From Chromatiaceae bacterium (lineage in GTDB: Bacteria > Pseudomonadota > Gammaproteobacteria > Chromatiales > Chromatiaceae), in the NCBI GenBank assembly GCA_022340805.1, contig JAJDNF010000030.1, forward strand, positions 62,001 to 126,000: a DNA stretch of 64,000 nt, read 5' to 3'. A program made the translations under genes and the position numbers. Numbering within the stretch: position 1 is the stretch's first letter; each line of letters begins with the position of its first letter. The notes below the pieces were generated by a model. The model ran no database searches, was not told where the DNA came from, and saw only the letters and a program-made list of their open reading frames with translations. Positions 61,728 to 64,000 of the stretch are shown piece by piece.

Positions 61728-63998
61728 TTAGAACTTGAACGGGCTCATGCCCACTCTTTCGACAACCTCTTCCATGTCCTTGATCAGGCGCGGTGCGCGC
61801 TCGATGTCGGTGATTGCGACCTCGTGCACGATCACGCGCTCGGGTTCGAGGTTGAGGGTGGACAGGGTGTCGCCGACCTTGGCCATGCGCTCGGCGGCCA
61901 TGGTCGAGCCACGCACGAAGTGGCACTGGTAGTCGTCACCGCGCTGACAGCCCATCATGATGATGCCGTCGTAGCCGCTGTTCATCGCATCGGTGACCCA
62001 CGACAGCGAGACCGAACCCAGGCAGCGCACCGGGATGATGCGTGCCCAGGGGCTGATCTCCTGGCCGCTCATCGCGGCCTGGTCGAGTGCCGGGTACGCA
62101 TCGTTCTCGCACGCCATGACCAGGATGCGTGGCTTTTCCGAGAACTCGTCGGGTATGTCCACGGCCTTGATCTGCTGGCCGACGGAGTCGATCGAGTAGT
62201 TCTCGAACGAGATCACGCGCACCGGACAGGCACCCATACAGGTGCCGCAACGGCGGCAGCGCGACTCGTTGAACATCGGGTAGCGCTTCTCATCCTCGTT
62301 GATCGCGCCGAACGGGCATTCCACTGTGCAACGTTTGCACTGCGTGCAGCCTTCCTTGCGGAACGACGGGTAGGACAGGTCGCCGACCCGCGGGTGGGCT
62401 GCCGAGCCCTGGCCGGCGTTGACCGCCGCCTGGATCGCCTTCATCGCCGCGCCGGTGGCGTCGTCCTGGGCCTGCTTGATGTCCATCGGACGACGCACCG
62501 GGCCGGCCGCATAGATGCCGGTGCGCCGGGTCTCGTACGGGAAGCAGATGAAGTGCGAATCGGTGAAACCCCACTTCAGCTGCGGCAGGTCGCTGCCCTG
62601 GCGGTAGTCGAGGTTGAGGATCGAGTCGATCGGCACCGCGATCTCGGCGGCCGCCTTGGCATCGCCCTTCTCCTCGTCGGTCATGCCTTCCTGGGACTCG
62701 TTGGCCGCATACGGATCGGGGCCGGAGTTCGGCACCATGCCCAGGTCCAGCACCACCAGGTCGGCCTCCAGCTTCACCTCTTCATCCAGGATCAGGTCCT
62801 TGAAGCTGACGGTCGCGCCGTTGCCGCCGCTGGTCACCTCGCCGACCTGGCCCTTGGAGAAGATCACCATCTGCTGCTGACCCGAGCGATAGAAGTCTTC
62901 GCCGGCCGCACCCGGGGTGCGCAGGTTGTCAAACAGGATCGTGGTGTCGCAGTCCTTGCCGTTCTGCGCCTTGAAATAAATCGCCTGCTTGATCGCGATC
63001 AGGTCGCCGATGCCGGAGTGGTAGGGCAGATGGCCCTCGGCGGTCGAGGCCTGGCCGGCGTTCTGCACGAACACCACCGACTTGACCTCTTTACCGTCCG
63101 ACGGACGCTTGATCGGGCCGTCGCCGGCCGCCTTGGCCAGCGCCTCCAGTTCGACGTTGCTGACCACGTCGGCGTTGCTCGAGCCGAGTGACGGGATCGC
63201 CGATGCGTCGAATTCCTTCCAGCCGGAGGCCTGGACTATGGCCCCGATGTTCTCGGTGGCGGTGCTGCCGGACTCGGTGGTGATGTCGACCGAGAAGCGG
63301 CCCGGCGCGCCCGAGGTCTTGGTCACGGTGCTGTTCAGATGCACGGTGATCAGCTCGCTGGCCTCGACCGCGGCGACCATCTGCTCGACATCGTTGTCCA
63401 TCGGCATCGGCAGGTCGACGTTGGTGCCGTTGCCGACACCGTCGGCCGCTGCACGACCAGGGATGCGCTTGTGCCACTTGGCGGCCCAGCCGCCGAGCGC
63501 GCCAGTCTTCTCGACCAGGTGGACCGGGAAGCCGGCCGCCGCCGTCTCCAGCGCCGCGGTCATGCCGGTCACGCCGCCGCCGACCACCAGGATGTTCTTG
63601 TTCAGCGCCTGCTCGCCCGACATCTTGGGCTTGTTCATGTACTTGACTTCGGCGCAGGCCATGCGGATGTAGTCGTCCGCCATCTCCTGGGTTGTCTCCT
63701 GATTGTCGTCGTTCTCCGGGCGGGCCCAGATTACGCCCTCGCGCAGGTTGGCGCGCGACATGGCCACGTCGGTGAAGCTGAAGGCCTCGACCTTGGCGCG
63801 GCGCGAACAGGCGGCAATCATCACGTGCGTGGCGCCGTCTTTGTCGATCGCGTCACGGATCAGCTGCACGCCCTCCTTGCTACACAGCATCTCGTGCTGC
63901 TGGCAGGTTGCCATCTTGCCGTCGCGCTTCGCGGTCGTCTCGAGTTGGCCGGCATCCAGGCGCTCGCCGATGCCGCAGCCGGTGCAGATGAAGCCTGC
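61728..63998 (-). CDS. qmoB: QmoB-like HdrA-MvhD fusion subunit (5' truncated by window end)
   Basis: At least 756 residues; the frame runs open to the window edge, so the start lies beyond 64000. In order: CTGCGIGE near the visible N-terminus, MATCQQHEMLCSKEG, HdrA-type FAD fold (VVGGGVTGMTAALETAAAGFPVHLVEK), two ferredoxin clusters (CTQCKRCTVEC, CRRCGTCMGAC), and an MvhD-like tail (CENDAYPALD to the end). These match QmoB, which bifurcates or shuttles electrons from APS reductase. Direct neighbour of hdrC; a qmoA gene is expected just outside the window. Confidence 0.92.
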   Translation of the reverse strand, partial: AGFICTGCGIGERLDAGQLETTAKRDGKMATCQQHEMLCSKEGVQLIRDAIDKDGATHVMIAACSRRAKVEAFSFTDVAMSRANLREGVIWARPENDDNQETTQEMADDYIRMACAEVKYMNKPKMSGEQALNKNILVVGGGVTGMTAALETAAAGFPVHLVEKTGALGGWAAKWHKRIPGRAAADGVGNGTNVDLPMPMDNDVEQMVAAVEASELITVHLNSTVTKTSGAPGRFSVDITTESGSTATENIGAIVQASGWKEFDASAIPSLGSSNADVVSNVELEALAKAAGDGPIKRPSDGKEVKSVVFVQNAGQASTAEGHLPYHSGIGDLIAIKQAIYFKAQNGKDCDTTILFDNLRTPGAAGEDFYRSGQQQMVIFSKGQVGEVTSGGNGATVSFKDLILDEEVKLEADLVVLDLGMVPNSGPDPYAANESQEGMTDEEKGDAKAAAEIAVPIDSILNLDYRQGSDLPQLKWGFTDSHFICFPYETRRTGIYAAGPVRRPMDIKQAQDDATGAAMKAIQAAVNAGQGSAAHPRVGDLSYPSFRKEGCTQCKRCTVECPFGAINEDEKRYPMFNESRCRRCGTCMGACPVRVISFENYSIDSVGQQIKAVDIPDEFSEKPRILVMACENDAYPALDQAAMSGQEISPWARIIPVRCLGSVSLSWVTDAMNSGYDGIIMMGCQRGDDYQCHFVRGSTMAAERMAKVGDTLSTLNLEPERVIVHEVAITDIERAPRLIKDMEEVVERVGMSPFKF

Positions 63999-64000
63999 AA

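Noticed and set aside
60198-63191. Plus-strand open frame of 997 residues over hdrB-hdrC-qmoB
   Set aside because: Very long but purely an antisense shadow; His/Arg/Val-rich with no motifs, and the minus strand has ordered cysteine clusters.
1-64000. CRISPR arrays, complete insertion sequences, prophage genes or plasmid origins
   Set aside because: No spaced direct repeats of CRISPR type, transposase, integrase, phage structural gene or origin was seen; the only strong tandem repeats are inside the H1-like and sulfur globule genes.

Overview
This 64 kb window looks like chromosomal DNA of a GC-rich gammaproteobacterium that oxidises sulfur. The core genes keep gammaproteobacterial order: rplM-rpsI; ssrS (6S RNA)-fau beside zapA-zapB and ygfB-pepP-ubiH-ubiI; lgt-thyA-folA. 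The lifestyle call rests on aprBA (APS reductase), a QmoB/HdrC/HdrB electron-transfer module, a sulfur globule protein, a SoxXA-binding-like protein and DsrE-family proteins. A relative of Sedimenticola, Thiodiazotropha or the Chromatiales is likely by inference; the sequence alone does not fix the genus.

Layout. 1-2.0 kb: end of rplM, rpsI, tRNA-Gln(CTG), a general porin. 2.1-5.1 kb: rpiA and ilvA (divergent), then a lysine/alanine-repeat histone H1-like gene. 5.4-11.4 kb: fau, 6S RNA, zapA and a zapB-like gene on the minus strand, facing ygfB-pepP-ubiH-ubiI. 11.4-14.4 kb: a ferric-iron ABC transporter (binding protein and permease, no ATPase) behind a promoter with a Fur-box-like site. 14.4-21.1 kb: a beta-helix protein, then the glycine cleavage operon gcvT-gcvH-gcvPA-tpx-gcvPB behind a tandem glycine riboswitch. 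21.2-26.5 kb: dgkA, a YedI-like protein, a SoxXA-binding-like protein, a PfkB kinase and moeA-moaD-moaE. 26.4-29.8 kb: two ECF sigma/anti-sigma units, one with an anti-sigma factor fused to a DsrE-like domain and followed by a secreted DsrE protein. 29.8-40.8 kb: housekeeping and conserved genes (YyaL, HerA-like ATPase, YpfJ, RlmI, lgt, thyA, folA) and a tiny acidic ORF. 40.8-46.1 kb: an envelope operon (LolA-like protein, outer-membrane barrel, RND transporter with an N-terminal PAS and a C-terminal helix-turn-helix region). 46.4-53.3 kb: speE/speA (divergent), a TPR protein, a decayed REC-GGDEF gene, an RlmK-like methyltransferase and a thioredoxin/HEAT protein. 53.7-64 kb: aprBA, a YkgJ-type protein, an MFS transporter, a sulfur globule gene and hdrB/hdrC/qmoB, which runs off the window end.

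How the genes fit together. AprBA oxidises sulfite with AMP to APS. Electrons would pass to the Qmo/Hdr module at 60.2-64 kb, in which soluble HdrC and HdrB occupy the place usually held by membrane QmoC. Stored sulfur would sit in globules coated by the protein at 59.5 kb. The most unusual candidates are the DsrE-sensing anti-sigma operon (27.8-29.7 kb) and the PAS-RND-HTH envelope system (40.8-46.1 kb).
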